The position numbers and the translations under genes were made by a program. From JAAFJT01 sp043772905 (GTDB taxonomy: Bacteria > Bacteroidota > Bacteroidia > Chitinophagales > Saprospiraceae), in contig JAYVFS010000245.1 of assembly GCA_043772905.1 (NCBI GenBank), positions 1 to 64,000 on the forward strand: a DNA stretch of 64,000 bases. Direction: 5' to 3'. The notes beneath the pieces were generated by a model. The model did not search any database and was not told the DNA's origin. It saw only the letters and a program-made list of their open reading frames with translations. Every line of letters begins with the position of its first letter. Within the stretch, counting starts at the first letter, position 1. This document shows, piece by piece, positions 7,989 through 17,503 of the stretch.

Positions 7989-8543
7989 ATGAAAAAAGTA
8001 ATGTTGGGTTTAATCGCCCTTATGATGACAATGAGTGTTTCCGCTCAAAAATTTTATACAAAAGACGCAGATGTTTCTTTTGATGCCAACAGTCCGCTCG
8101 AAAAAATTGAAGGCAAAACGAATAAAGGGACTTTGATCATAGATGCTTCATCTGGCAAGTTAGATGCGGCTGTATTAGTCAAAGGATTCCATTTTGAAAA
8201 AGCCTTGATGGAAGAACACTTTAACGAAAACTATATGGAGTCGGGCAAGTTTCCAAAAGCCGTTTTTATAGGTTCTATTGCAAACTTCAATACAGTCAAT
8301 TTGAAAAAAGATGGCAATTATCCAGTGACTGTCACAGGCAATCTGACCATGCACGGCGTTACAAAACCCGTCGAAGCGAAAGGTAATTTGACTGTTAAAG
8401 GCGGTGTTATCTCAAATGCCAAAGCTGCTTTTAAGGTTTCAATGGCTGATTTTAACATCGCAATACCTTCTGCTGTAAGAGATAAAATTGCTAAAGAAGC
8501 AAAAATTGACATCAATTGCGCTTTACAATCTTTAAATAAGTAA
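7989..8543 (+). CDS. YceI-family periplasmic lipid-binding protein
   Basis: This 184-residue protein has a signal peptide ending SVSAQ and the lipocalin-like YceI beta-barrel. It contains GTLIIDASSG, FHFEKALMEEHFNENYMES, FPKAVF and VTVTGNLTMHGVTKPVE, the last being the strongest family marker. YceI proteins bind isoprenoid-type lipids in the periplasm; in Bacteroidota they often sit next to DUF5777 and haem proteins, as here. A terminator-like hairpin follows at 8568-8605. Confidence 0.88.
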   Translation: MKKVMLGLIALMMTMSVSAQKFYTKDADVSFDANSPLEKIEGKTNKGTLIIDASSGKLDAAVLVKGFHFEKALMEEHFNENYMESGKFPKAVFIGSIANFNTVNLKKDGNYPVTVTGNLTMHGVTKPVEAKGNLTVKGGVISNAKAAFKVSMADFNIAIPSAVRDKIAKEAKIDINCALQSLNK

Positions 8544-8567
8544 TTGATTATCACTGCTTTAATCAAT

Positions 8568-8605
8568 AAAACTTGCGCTGAACTTAACACCTTGGCGCAA
8601 GTTTT
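8568..8605 (+). terminator. Intrinsic terminator after yceI
   Basis: The arms AAAACTTGCGC (8568-8578) and its complement (8595-8605) are followed by a T-containing tail. The next gene starts 45 bases on, so termination may be partial. Confidence 0.55.
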
Positions 8606-8649
8606 ATCATTTAAAAAAAATACTTTAAATTCATAAATCAAACGCGCGA

Positions 8650-9549
8650 ATGAAAATTAGACTTCTACAATTAGCAATACCCCTCAGTATTTTTGCTCAA
8701 ATCAGCTTCGCACAAAGCAGTTTGCTCGACGAACTTGGTAGTGACGAAAAGACGACCGAATATGCCAAATACAGCTTCAAGACCAACCGCATTATCAATA
8801 TGCATTCTCTTGAAAACACAGCAGAAGGCGTTTTAGATATGAAAATTTCTCACCGTTTTGGGGTCATTGATGAGGGTATTTACGACCTTTTTGGAATGGA
8901 TCAAGCCACACAACGCATTGGTTTTGACTACGGTATAACAAATGATTTGACTGTTGGATTTAATCGCAACAGCGTTAAAAAAGCTTTAGATGGTTTTGTC
9001 AAATACCGTCTTTTGCGCCAAAGTAAGGGCAAAGTCAATATGCCCATAACTCTTTCTTTGATTACGAGTATGGCTGTTGAAACGCAAAAATGGGCGGATA
9101 ATACCCGTGACAATTACTTTTCTTCACGTCTTTTTTACACCAATCAGATACTTATTGGTCGAAAATTCAATGATATTTTCACCTTAGAACTCGCTCCTAC
9201 AGTCGTTCATCGTAATTTAGTTGCAACAAAAGGAGAAAAAAATACAGTTTTGGCAATGGGTATAGGTGGCAGAATACGCCTCAATCGTCGGACGACTTTT
9301 AATGCAGAATACATTTATGTTTTGCCTAATCAATTGGGCGATGGATATAAAAATTCGCTGTCTATTGGCGTTGATATTGAAACAGGTGGGCACGTTTTCC
9401 AACTGCATTTTACGAACTCTACTTCTATGTCGGAATACAGTTATATCACGCAAACGGAGAAGAATTGGGGTAAAAATGCGGTACGTTTTGGTTTCAATGT
9501 GTCGCGTGTTTTTACGATGTATGAAACTGCAACAAATAAGAAAAAGTAA
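8650..9549 (+). CDS. DUF5777-type outer-membrane beta-barrel protein
   Basis: This 299-residue protein has a cleavable signal ending SFAQ and alternating amphipathic strands with many Asn, Tyr and Arg turns. The segment INMHSLENTAEGVLDMKISH followed by RFG...DLFGMDQATQRIGFDYGI is characteristic of the DUF5777 barrels found beside YceI and cytochrome genes in Bacteroidota. It probably forms a small outer-membrane barrel; its cargo is unknown. The 10-mer lies antisense in the hydrophobic core of the signal peptide (residues 11-14, reading IPLS), a site where almost any hydrophobic residues are tolerated. Confidence 0.75.
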   Translation: MKIRLLQLAIPLSIFAQISFAQSSLLDELGSDEKTTEYAKYSFKTNRIINMHSLENTAEGVLDMKISHRFGVIDEGIYDLFGMDQATQRIGFDYGITNDLTVGFNRNSVKKALDGFVKYRLLRQSKGKVNMPITLSLITSMAVETQKWADNTRDNYFSSRLFYTNQILIGRKFNDIFTLELAPTVVHRNLVATKGEKNTVLAMGIGGRIRLNRRTTFNAEYIYVLPNQLGDGYKNSLSIGVDIETGGHVFQLHFTNSTSMSEYSYITQTEKNWGKNAVRFGFNVSRVFTMYETATNKKK

Positions 9550-9577
9550 TTTTTTTAATTGCTAATATCTTGAAAAA

Positions 9578-9615
9578 AAAGACGTTAGGGCTGAACACAC
9601 AGCCTTAACGTCTTT
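9578..9615. terminator. Bidirectional terminator between convergent genes
   Basis: A perfect stem pairs AAAGACGTTAGGGCT (9578-9592) with 9601-9615, flanked by an A run on the left and T-rich sequence on the right. It serves the DUF5777 gene and the leftward helicase gene. Confidence 0.75.
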
Positions 9616-9693
9616 CTATTTTCTTAAAATTATTACTTGATTCATTCTAAAAATCTCTTTTCCATAAAAGGATAAAACCTTTTGGAGAAGAGA

Positions 9694-12600
9694 CTAAATA
9701 CTGTATGTTTCTATAAAACGACTATAAATAGCAGACCCCCACAGTATTTCCTTGTTTCCAATGACCACCAAATGTTTACGCGCTCGTGTCAAAGCCACAT
9801 TCAATTTTCTATCCACACCTTCCTCTGAAAGCGACACCAACGAAGCCAGTTGAGACACTTGATTCGTACACAACGAAATCAAAATGACCTCTCGCGCGCC
9901 ACCTTGATAACGTTCAACGGTATCAATCGTAATGTTATCGGTGTCAAAATCCAAATCACGAAGCGTTGCTTGTATTTGGGCAATTTGTGCACGATAAGGT
10001 GTAATAACGCCCAGAGTATTTGGCGTTAAAGATTGGTTTTTTGATTTATATATTTTTTCAAAAACCTTGACCAACTGACCAATCATTTGCGCTTCATGCA
10101 CATTGGTTTTGTTAAAACTATTCGACAAATCGGCTTCGGTATTGATGAACAAAACGCGCCGTTCAGCAATCAATTTTTCAAAATTCGTTGCAAAGCTATC
10201 TGATTGAAAATCAATGCTTTGCAACTGAAAACCGTTCATACCTTCGGGCAAAACCTTCAGTTTTTGTTCATAAAAATGCTGGCTCGGAAACTGCATAATA
10301 TCCGTATGCATACGCCCTTGATGACTCAAAACATCGTAAGCCCAAGACCACCCCTCAGTAATTGACCGCTTGTAAAGCCTTTCAAAAAATGAATGACGCA
10401 GATTTTTCAAACCCACCGAATGCAAGACTGGGCTATCCGTTGCCGACTCATCTTCCGGCTGTTGCACCACGGCAGGCAACTGTTTATGGTCGCCAATCAG
10501 CGTAAAATGATTGAACAAAGGCAACAAGCCAACAAGCTGTGGTTCTAATATTTGAGATGCTTCATCAATGATAACTCGTTGAAAATCAGTCAGTTTCATC
10601 AATTCCAACTTGCCTGTCATGGAAGCCACTGTTGCAACAAAAATGCGGTGTTTTTTGATAACAGCTATCAATTCTTTCCGTGTCGTTACATTCTCTATTT
10701 TTTTATCTAATAATTGGTTTTGATAATGTGGCGACGTGCCATAACGCGAACCGATGCGCACATAGTCGTCTTTAACCCAATCGCCAAGACTTTCAATGGC
10801 TTCACAAATTTCATCTACTGCCCTATTCGTATAAGCTAAAAGCAAAATATTTTCATCCGTATTTTTCAATAAATGTCCGACCAAATGTTTCAACATCACA
10901 CTTGTTTTCCCTGTCCCTGGCGGTCCCCACAGTAAAAAATAGTCTTGTGAAGCCAGTATCTTTTGCAAAATAAGATTCTGTTCGTCCGTCATTTCAGGGA
11001 CATGTGCGACGTTTTGGGGCTTTGGTTGCTCAGGCGGTTGAACGGTCAACAACAAATCACGTTTGCGTTGCGGCGACTTCGCAAACTCAAACAAACCGCG
11101 AAACATGCCATTATAACTGCTGTCCAACAAATCATGTTCAACATTCCATAAATCATATTTTTGAAATATAAATTGATTGAGTTGTCGAGAACGCAGCCGC
11201 AAAGTCACCGTCTCTTTTGTCATAGCCACCAATGAACATTTGAAAATTTGGTTTGACAAAATCGCTGCCTTTCCTTTAGAATCCGCATTTCCCTCCTCAA
11301 CAGAATTGGGGTATAAAACAACAATGTCACCAATTCTAAAATTCGCTAAAGCATTGGTTTTCAATGTCTTTTGAAAAACAATTAACGGATTATCATCAAG
11401 ACTGTGGTTTTCAATAATTTTCAAATGACTGAAAATAGAGAAATTTTGCTCCTTATCGTCAGCCTTGTCAAGCCACAAAGAAGCAACACCGTTTGACGTT
11501 TCTATGTTGTCCTGCCCAATTTTTGAAATTTGATGCTCCCTTGCAATGAAGCTGCTGAACGACGTGAAATATTTTTTTTCTAAATCTGATAAACCATTAT
11601 AAGTCTTTGAAAACAACTCAACATCTCGTTTTTCAAAACCCGCAGCTGTTTGTAACAACTTACTGATGATGCGTTTGAAAAAATCACCTTCACCATTTGC
11701 TTCGTTCCGCGAAATGACTCCTTCTTTCTTATTCAAGTTTATCAACGCTTGTTCGAGCGATAAAATCTGATTGCGAATGTTTAAAGCTTCAAATTGTTGA
11801 GAAGTTAAATTAGGTGCATATTTCAAATTATCCAATTCCAAAACCGAATACAAAATATAGCACACAGGCTTTACTTTATCGCCAAAAGCTGCTTCAACAA
11901 GCAAATCGTAAAGCAAAGTTTGAGTAAAATGATTGTTTGAAATACCGTAAATATTAGGCTGATAGGGTTTACCGCTTTTCAATTCAACAATAGCGGATTT
12001 ACCTGTTTCTGGATTTTGATAAAACAAATCGAGCCGACCTTGCAAACCATATTTTGGTGCATAAAACGAAGGTTCGAGATAGCAATTTTCACGATTAATA
12101 CTGATTTTATCGAACCCCTCAGTAACAACCCGTTTAAGATGAATAAAATGACCTTTGCAATCTTCAAAAATCTGTCTGACTTCTCTTTCATCAAAAGTAC
12201 AAAACGCTATGGGATTGATTTTGAATGTTTTACGAAATGTTTCCGTAAAACCAACCTCTGGATTGGCAATCAATTCATCGAGAAAATAATTGGCAATATT
12301 ACCCTTCATAATGCTCGCAGAAGCTTGATACGGTAGAAATTTTGTCATCATATACACCAAAGGTTCGGCACTGTGATGTCGAAAAGATTCAGCAACTGCC
12401 GTCACATCCACCAAATGATCTGGCTCAATAACAAAGGCGCGCGGGCGCAAAACCCCTTCTTTATTGACCTCCACATTGAGCAAATGTAGTGTTGTTGGAT
12501 AACCAAAAATGTGTCGAATAACAGCCACACTTTTCCTAAAATTCTCATTGCGTTCAGCGATAAAATATTGAATGCGCACCTCTTGATTCGTCTCTTCGTC

Positions 12601-13077
12601 AATGCCAACAAACTGTTCATTTGCCGCATCATCGCGCAGAACGACGACACGCATTTGCGCTTTTTTAGAAAATACTTCGTTGGGTGAAAAGGTAAAATGT
12701 TCCTTCGGAGGCAGAATATTTAGCACATTTACTGAGGGGTCCTCCTCATAAAAAATTTTTATAGCATCCGCGCAAGCACGTAAACCTAATTCATAGACTT
12801 TTAATGTATCTTCTTGAAAGTCAATCTTTTGCAAGGCTTTTCTAAAATGATGAATCGTCATTTGACGACGAATGGGGACTTCAAATTTTTGAAAAGAATA
12901 AGCCATACGGGCAAAAAACGTATTGAACGGCACACGTTCAGCCATCGTCACATTAAAAAAAATGGTGTGCAAAAGCTGCTGCAAAGCCTGAATTTTGGGC
13001 TTGTTATCGAGGGCTTCTGACTGATGAATTTTCAGAATCTCGTTATAAAAAAGGCGAGATAGTTCAATATTTTTCAT
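9694..13077 (-). CDS. Dna2-like nuclease-helicase (PD-(D/E)XK plus SF1 helicase)
   Basis: This 1127-residue fusion has an N-terminal half with a RecB/Cas4-type nuclease core: GRLD at about 345, an ELKSGK lysine motif at about 364, and a QTLLYDL helix. The C-terminal half is an SF1B helicase of the Upf1/Dna2 type: GPPGTGKTS (Walker A, about 717), a DEAS box (IIDEASQILEP), GDHKQLP, ERYQGGARE and NVALTRARKHL. The layout matches Dna2, which trims and unwinds 5' flaps and resected ends. A role in recombination or repair is therefore likely. The iron-sulfur cysteines of eukaryotic Dna2 are not obvious. It carries two sense (TEG) and one antisense 10-mer copies, plus two one-mismatch CCCCACAGTA copies. 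The gene stands alone. Confidence 0.85.
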   Translation of the reverse strand: MKNIELSRLFYNEILKIHQSEALDNKPKIQALQQLLHTIFFNVTMAERVPFNTFFARMAYSFQKFEVPIRRQMTIHHFRKALQKIDFQEDTLKVYELGLRACADAIKIFYEEDPSVNVLNILPPKEHFTFSPNEVFSKKAQMRVVVLRDDAANEQFVGIDEETNQEVRIQYFIAERNENFRKSVAVIRHIFGYPTTLHLLNVEVNKEGVLRPRAFVIEPDHLVDVTAVAESFRHHSAEPLVYMMTKFLPYQASASIMKGNIANYFLDELIANPEVGFTETFRKTFKINPIAFCTFDEREVRQIFEDCKGHFIHLKRVVTEGFDKISINRENCYLEPSFYAPKYGLQGRLDLFYQNPETGKSAIVELKSGKPYQPNIYGISNNHFTQTLLYDLLVEAAFGDKVKPVCYILYSVLELDNLKYAPNLTSQQFEALNIRNQILSLEQALINLNKKEGVISRNEANGEGDFFKRIISKLLQTAAGFEKRDVELFSKTYNGLSDLEKKYFTSFSSFIAREHQISKIGQDNIETSNGVASLWLDKADDKEQNFSIFSHLKIIENHSLDDNPLIVFQKTLKTNALANFRIGDIVVLYPNSVEEGNADSKGKAAILSNQIFKCSLVAMTKETVTLRLRSRQLNQFIFQKYDLWNVEHDLLDSSYNGMFRGLFEFAKSPQRKRDLLLTVQPPEQPKPQNVAHVPEMTDEQNLILQKILASQDYFLLWGPPGTGKTSVMLKHLVGHLLKNTDENILLLAYTNRAVDEICEAIESLGDWVKDDYVRIGSRYGTSPHYQNQLLDKKIENVTTRKELIAVIKKHRIFVATVASMTGKLELMKLTDFQRVIIDEASQILEPQLVGLLPLFNHFTLIGDHKQLPAVVQQPEDESATDSPVLHSVGLKNLRHSFFERLYKRSITEGWSWAYDVLSHQGRMHTDIMQFPSQHFYEQKLKVLPEGMNGFQLQSIDFQSDSFATNFEKLIAERRVLFINTEADLSNSFNKTNVHEAQMIGQLVKVFEKIYKSKNQSLTPNTLGVITPYRAQIAQIQATLRDLDFDTDNITIDTVERYQGGAREVILISLCTNQVSQLASLVSLSEEGVDRKLNVALTRARKHLVVIGNKEILWGSAIYSRFIETYSI

Positions 13078-13232
13078 ATCTGATTTTCAAAATTATTGTT
13101 TCAAGTGTAACAGCAAAAGTAAAACATTTAGTCACTTTTAAATAAAAAATTAGTTTCAAACTATAAACAATTGTAAAAAAGTAGATGTTTTACTACTTTC
13201 ACCAACATTTTTACATTCAATGATTTTTATTT

Positions 13233-13775
13233 ATGATTACAATTATATCAGGTACAGATAGAAAGGACGGTTTGACGCACATATTAGCCAATCATTATTA
13301 CCAAATGATACAGTCAAAAACGTCTGAAAAAGTGCTGTTATTTTCCCTTGAAGACTTACCGTCCGATGTTTTTGGCTCTGCTATGTATCATAAAGAGACC
13401 TTAACACCTTCATTTCAGACCATTGAAGACAACTACTTGATTCCTGCAGATAAATTGATTTTTGTTATTCCTGAATACAATGGCTCTTTCCCAGGTATTT
13501 TAAAACTTTTTATAGACGCTTGTTCGATACGTTCCAAAATGTCGGTTTTTAAAAATAAAAAAGCGGCTTTGGTTGGCGTTGCCACTGGTCGAGCAGGTAA
13601 TATTCGTGGTTTGGAGCATTTTACAAGTGTCATGATGTTTATGAATGTAACGGTTTTACCAAACTTACTCCCCATTTCTGCTTTTAATAGAATGGTGGAC
13701 GATGAAAACAATATCGTTGATGAAGTAACATTGAAAAACATTGAAAAACAAATTGATGAATTTTTAAAGTTCTGA
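13233..13775 (+). CDS. NAD(P)H-dependent FMN reductase
   Basis: This 180-residue flavodoxin-like protein starts TIISGTDRKDGLT, a phosphate-binding loop for FMN, and has PEYNGSFPGILKLFIDA, the family's second flavin-binding and dimer motif. It is soluble and of normal length. It may reduce FMN, quinones or azo compounds; the substrate cannot be told. It is monocistronic, divergent from the nuclease-helicase, and ends in a dispersed palindromic element and a strong hairpin. Confidence 0.88.
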   Translation: MITIISGTDRKDGLTHILANHYYQMIQSKTSEKVLLFSLEDLPSDVFGSAMYHKETLTPSFQTIEDNYLIPADKLIFVIPEYNGSFPGILKLFIDACSIRSKMSVFKNKKAALVGVATGRAGNIRGLEHFTSVMMFMNVTVLPNLLPISAFNRMVDDENNIVDEVTLKNIEKQIDEFLKF

Positions 13776-13783
13776 TAGATGGA

Positions 13784-13850
13784 TAGTGGATGATTTTATA
13801 AATTATTGAAAATCAGTAACTTATAAAATTGTACAACAAAATAGCTCCAT
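13784..13850. repeat. Dispersed palindromic element, copy A
   Basis: About 65 bp containing TTATTGAAAATCAGTAA matches the element at 22515-22585 in order and spacing. It has weak terminal complementarity (GATGGA against TCCATC). It starts a few bases after the stop codon of the FMN reductase. It is probably a decayed miniature repeat with no coding capacity. Confidence 0.5.
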
Positions 13851-13877
13851 CCAAACAACATATTTCTTCAAATGATT

Positions 13878-13913
13878 AAAAAGTGTGAACGGCAAATAAC
13901 GTTCACACTTTTT
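13878..13913 (+). terminator. Intrinsic terminator after FMN reductase
   Basis: A perfect 14-bp stem AAAAAGTGTGAACG (13878-13891) pairs with 13900-13913 around an 8-base loop, and the right arm ends in five T. Confidence 0.8.
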
Positions 13914-14308
13914 GCGTTTATGCCCCCTTAGTATGTTAGTAAAAAAATAAAATTTATTTTTGCCAGCTCAACATTCTTCCTTTTTTTGCATAGTAAATTA
14001 TAACAATATCTAAAAACCGAGATAAAAAACTGTTTGATAAGCCTTTATAAATAACCTATATTTCAATATTATCAAAAAGATACAATATCTAGAAGAACAC
14101 GTCATTTTCAAAAAAATAATATCAAAAATATAAAAAAGGGCGTGAACTAATTTGGCAGTTAATTTGTATAATTAGATAAGGGTTGCATTTAAATCTTTTT
14201 TATTAGAATGTCAATAGTTTTAACATTTTCATGCAACTTTTTCTACTAATAATCGTCTAAAAATAAATCTTTCAATCACATCCAAAGCTTTTAAAACGTT
14301 TTAACACC
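13914..14308 (+). other. AT-rich leader region of rpoD
   Basis: These 395 bp hold no ORF. A one-mismatch 10-mer (CCCCTTAGTA) lies at 13924-13933. The rest is very AT-rich, with TTTGGCAGTTAATTTG near 14152 as a possible but imperfect promoter core. A long untranslated leader for the sigma gene is likely. Confidence 0.4.
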
Positions 14309-15172
14309 ATGCGTCAGTTAAAAATTACTAACAAAATTACCAGTCGAGAAAGTCTTGCGCTCGACAAATACCTGAACGACATCGGCAAAATCACGATGGT
14401 TTCAGGTGAAGAGGAAGCTGAATTGGCTCGCCGTATTCGTGCTGGCGATGAAAAAGCCCTTGAGCGTCTCACTGAAGCCAATCTTCGTTTCGTTGTATCA
14501 GTGGCCAAACAATATCAAAATCAAGGATTGACATTGAGTGACCTTATCAACGAAGGTAATGTCGGCTTGATGAAAGCTGCTCGTCGTTTTGACGAAACCA
14601 AAGGGTTTAAGTTCATTTCCTATGCCGTTTGGTGGATTCGTCAATCTATCCTACAATCTATTGTCGAACACAGCCGCATCGTTCGTTTGCCCTTGAACAA
14701 AGTTGGGTCTTACAATCGTGTGAATGAAGCATATATTTCATTTGTTCAAGAATTTGAGCGCGAACCAAGCAATGAGGAATTGGGCGAGGTGCTGGAAATG
14801 ACGCCAAAAGAAGTCGCTAATATGTTGCGCTCTAATACGCGCCACATTTCTATGGATTCACCATTAGGCGGTGAAGACAGCGACGCGACGATGCTCGATG
14901 TATTTATCACAAATGACGAGCGTATGCCTGATACAACATTGCTCGATGAATCGTTGCGCGAGGAAGTTCAACAAGGTTTGGCGATACTTTCTGAACGTGA
15001 AAAAGAGGTGATTTCTGCCTATTATGGCTTAAATGAGTTCAAAGCTTTGACGCTCGAAGAAATCGGAGAAGCTTTTGGTTTGACACGTGAACGGGTTCGT
15101 CAGATTAAAGAACGGGCTATTCGTCGCCTCCGCAAATCTTATAATTCACAAGAAATGCGTTCTTATTTGTAA
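14309..15172 (+). CDS. rpoD: Primary sigma factor RpoD (SigA)
   Basis: This 287-residue protein is the short Bacteroidota form of the housekeeping sigma factor, lacking the long acidic region 1.1. Region 1.2 (ALDKYLNDIGKI) comes first. Region 2 (about 50-125) contains ANLRFVVSVAKQY and DLINEGNVGLMKAARRFD for core binding, and FKFISYAVWWIRQSI for promoter melting. Region 3 follows. Region 4 (about 225-280) ends in the helix-turn-helix LTLEEIGEAFGLTRERVRQIKERAIRRLR that contacts -33. It directs RNA polymerase to the TAnnTTTG/TTG promoters of this phylum. It is monocistronic, ends in a hairpin, and contains no copy of the 10-mer, as expected for a highly constrained protein. Confidence 0.97.
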   Translation: MRQLKITNKITSRESLALDKYLNDIGKITMVSGEEEAELARRIRAGDEKALERLTEANLRFVVSVAKQYQNQGLTLSDLINEGNVGLMKAARRFDETKGFKFISYAVWWIRQSILQSIVEHSRIVRLPLNKVGSYNRVNEAYISFVQEFEREPSNEELGEVLEMTPKEVANMLRSNTRHISMDSPLGGEDSDATMLDVFITNDERMPDTTLLDESLREEVQQGLAILSEREKEVISAYYGLNEFKALTLEEIGEAFGLTRERVRQIKERAIRRLRKSYNSQEMRSYL

Positions 15173-15190
15173 AAAATTTTACACCATATA

Positions 15191-15230
15191 AAAGAAGCCG
15201 AGTGTCGTTAGACATTCGGCTTTCTTTTTG
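15191..15230. terminator. Terminator between rpoD and the T9SS cargo gene
   Basis: The stem GAAGCCGAGTGTC/GACATTCGGCTTTC has a TTAG-type loop and a T run on the right, in the 61-bp gap between the convergent genes. Confidence 0.75.
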
Positions 15231-15233
15231 CCC

Positions 15234-17480
15234 TTACTTTTTAATTACTTTTAGAAGTTGCTGCTTAGAATCCCCTTGAATTTTCAAAAAATAAATGCCA
15301 TTCGGTAAACCCGACAAATCAACTTGATACTGAGGGGTCGTAAAATAAGCTGTTTTTAGGCACTGCCCTATCGTATTGAAAAGGTGAATCTGTTTAGTCA
15401 TACCTGACATTTCCAAATCACATTGAATTGTGAATTGCCCTATCGTTGGATTTGGAAAAACAGTTGCAAACCTTTGATTTCCAATATCTTGTGTAGGTGT
15501 AGTCCCATCAACATTGTACGACATTTGATAGGCGGAAAGTCCACCCCGTTGATTGCCTACAAACATTTCTAATTTATTGTCATTTTTCGCCACATTACCA
15601 ATCGCTAAAGTCAAAGTGCCACCGTCTTTCAACAATCCATAGTCGCTGTTGATAAGCCTAAATGTATCGTTTAGACGACCATCAATATTGTCATAAACCT
15701 TAATTCTACCTGATTCTGTGCCACAAAACAAAACATATTTATTGCCTAAATTCATAAAAACAGGTGCAGCAAAACCTGTTGGAAACCCAAATTGTGCGGC
15801 ATCCACAAAACCTAATTTGGTTTTAGTAGCTGTTGTTGAAAAATTAGGTGTTGATGCTGTGCCAATATTCTTAAAAAAACGAATAAAGCCATTGCGATTA
15901 CCTGTTACGATGTCTGGTAAACCGTCTCTGTCGAGGTCAATGATTTGAGGTTTTGGCGAACCGCCACCATCTAAATTTTTCCAAACAGGAATAGGAGTTG
16001 CCATACTGAGGGGTTGGTTTGCACCTGCTTTGTTCTCTACAAAAAAGAGTGTACCGCTTTCTTCTCCAACAATTAAATCCAAGTCACCATCGCCGTCTAA
16101 ATCACCAAAAGTTGGACTAAAATTATAATTATCAATACTTGATAAAGCCTTAAAATTCAACCAATTATCATTGACTAATCTAAAAGCAGGTGTTAAAGCC
16201 GTACCCACATTTTGAAATAAAAACAACCTCGAATCACGTCCGCTCTGCGGTACATACAACGAACCATTGCCTACAACTAAGTCCAACAAACCATCAGCAT
16301 TGACATCAATGAGCGCAGGATTTGCACCTGTGCCTAAGTCAATCATATCTTTAACGAGGAAGTCTTTTTGTTGCAGTTGAAAGGTCGGAACGGCATTTGT
16401 TCCTACGTTTTTATAGAACCAATTGACGGCATAATTCTCAATATAATTCGTAGAGGCGGGTGAAACAACGAGGTCTTTTTTACCATCAAAATCTAAATCC
16501 AACAAATATGATGCAGGAAAAACGGGTAAATTGACCCCCTCAGTATTTGGTGGATAATTATTGTTTTGGGCTGTCATTAAAGCCGCAGTCCGAGTGCCAC
16601 CATTTGTCAAAAAGTTTAAGTTTTCAAACGAAATGCTGCCCAGCAAAGCTTCTTTATCGCCATCATTATCGGCATCAAAAGTCGTGATAGATGCGCCTGG
16701 ATGTCGTTGTATAATACCCATCGCACAAGTTGAGGCATTGCCTAAATTGACAACTTTTGAAAAACCATTGTCTAAAAATTTGCCCCAACAATCGTCATAA
16801 AGGTCAAAAACAAGACTATCACGCTTGAAATTACGCTCAACGCTGAAATTTTTATACATATAGACATGACCACCACCGACTTCAAAACTTAAAATATCGA
16901 GGTCGCCATCGCCATCAATATCATCGAAATTGGGAATATCAACAGTATTGACATAAATATTTGTTGGCGAACCATTTAAGGGATAGTTGAGGATATTACC
17001 TTGGAAAGCAAAATTCATTCTATCAAAAGCGATTTTGTTATTCACCATTTTGCCCTTGAAAACCCGAATGCCGCCTATTGCCCCATCGTTGTATGTAAAA
17101 ATGTCAGCGATGCCATCTCCATTAAAGTCTCTCAACAATGCCCAATCGTTGAGTTTTGGGAAGTTTTCTAAATATTCAGGACTAAAAACATATTTATTGT
17201 TTACGTTTAGATATGTCACGCACGCATTGCCGATGCGGTCAAAAACAAAAAGGTCGAGTTTTCCATCGTTGTTTAAGTCAACTTCACTAAATTCTGGACA
17301 GTTGAAACCGCCTACATGTGGATTTTCGTAAGCTGGATTACCTGTTGTGTTTTTTTGAAATGGATAAAACGCACGCCGAACATCATTGACATTTTGTCCC
17401 CTCAGTAAAAAGGGTAAAAGGCAAAGGGCAAGGGGCAAAAGGCAAGTAGTAACGTAAGACGAAGTGTGTTTTTTTAGCAT
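15234..17480 (-). CDS. Secreted VCBS/FG-GAP repeat protein, T9SS cargo
   Basis: This 748-residue exported protein begins with a signal peptide. The body is built of repeated beta-propeller blades with calcium-loop motifs such as DLNNDGKLDLFVFD, DIDGDGDLDIL, DLDGDGDLDLIVG and DLDRDGLPDIVTG (FG-GAP/VCBS type). The last 75 or so residues (FPNPTIGQFTI ... NGIYFLKI ... LLKVIKK) form a type A C-terminal sorting domain for export and anchoring by type IX secretion; PorU and PorV of this window would process it. It is likely a surface adhesin or binding protein. Four 10-mer copies fall inside: two antisense (PQY in the sorting domain, PLS in a linker) and two sense (TEG in a blade, LRG at the signal-peptide end). 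Confidence 0.85.
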   Translation of the reverse strand: MLKKHTSSYVTTCLLPLALCLLPFLLRGQNVNDVRRAFYPFQKNTTGNPAYENPHVGGFNCPEFSEVDLNNDGKLDLFVFDRIGNACVTYLNVNNKYVFSPEYLENFPKLNDWALLRDFNGDGIADIFTYNDGAIGGIRVFKGKMVNNKIAFDRMNFAFQGNILNYPLNGSPTNIYVNTVDIPNFDDIDGDGDLDILSFEVGGGHVYMYKNFSVERNFKRDSLVFDLYDDCWGKFLDNGFSKVVNLGNASTCAMGIIQRHPGASITTFDADNDGDKEALLGSISFENLNFLTNGGTRTAALMTAQNNNYPPNTEGVNLPVFPASYLLDLDFDGKKDLVVSPASTNYIENYAVNWFYKNVGTNAVPTFQLQQKDFLVKDMIDLGTGANPALIDVNADGLLDLVVGNGSLYVPQSGRDSRLFLFQNVGTALTPAFRLVNDNWLNFKALSSIDNYNFSPTFGDLDGDGDLDLIVGEESGTLFFVENKAGANQPLSMATPIPVWKNLDGGGSPKPQIIDLDRDGLPDIVTGNRNGFIRFFKNIGTASTPNFSTTATKTKLGFVDAAQFGFPTGFAAPVFMNLGNKYVLFCGTESGRIKVYDNIDGRLNDTFRLINSDYGLLKDGGTLTLAIGNVAKNDNKLEMFVGNQRGGLSAYQMSYNVDGTTPTQDIGNQRFATVFPNPTIGQFTIQCDLEMSGMTKQIHLFNTIGQCLKTAYFTTPQYQVDLSGLPNGIYFLKIQGDSKQQLLKVIKK

Positions 17481-17503
17481 TGTCGGTGATTACTTTAGCG
17501 TTC

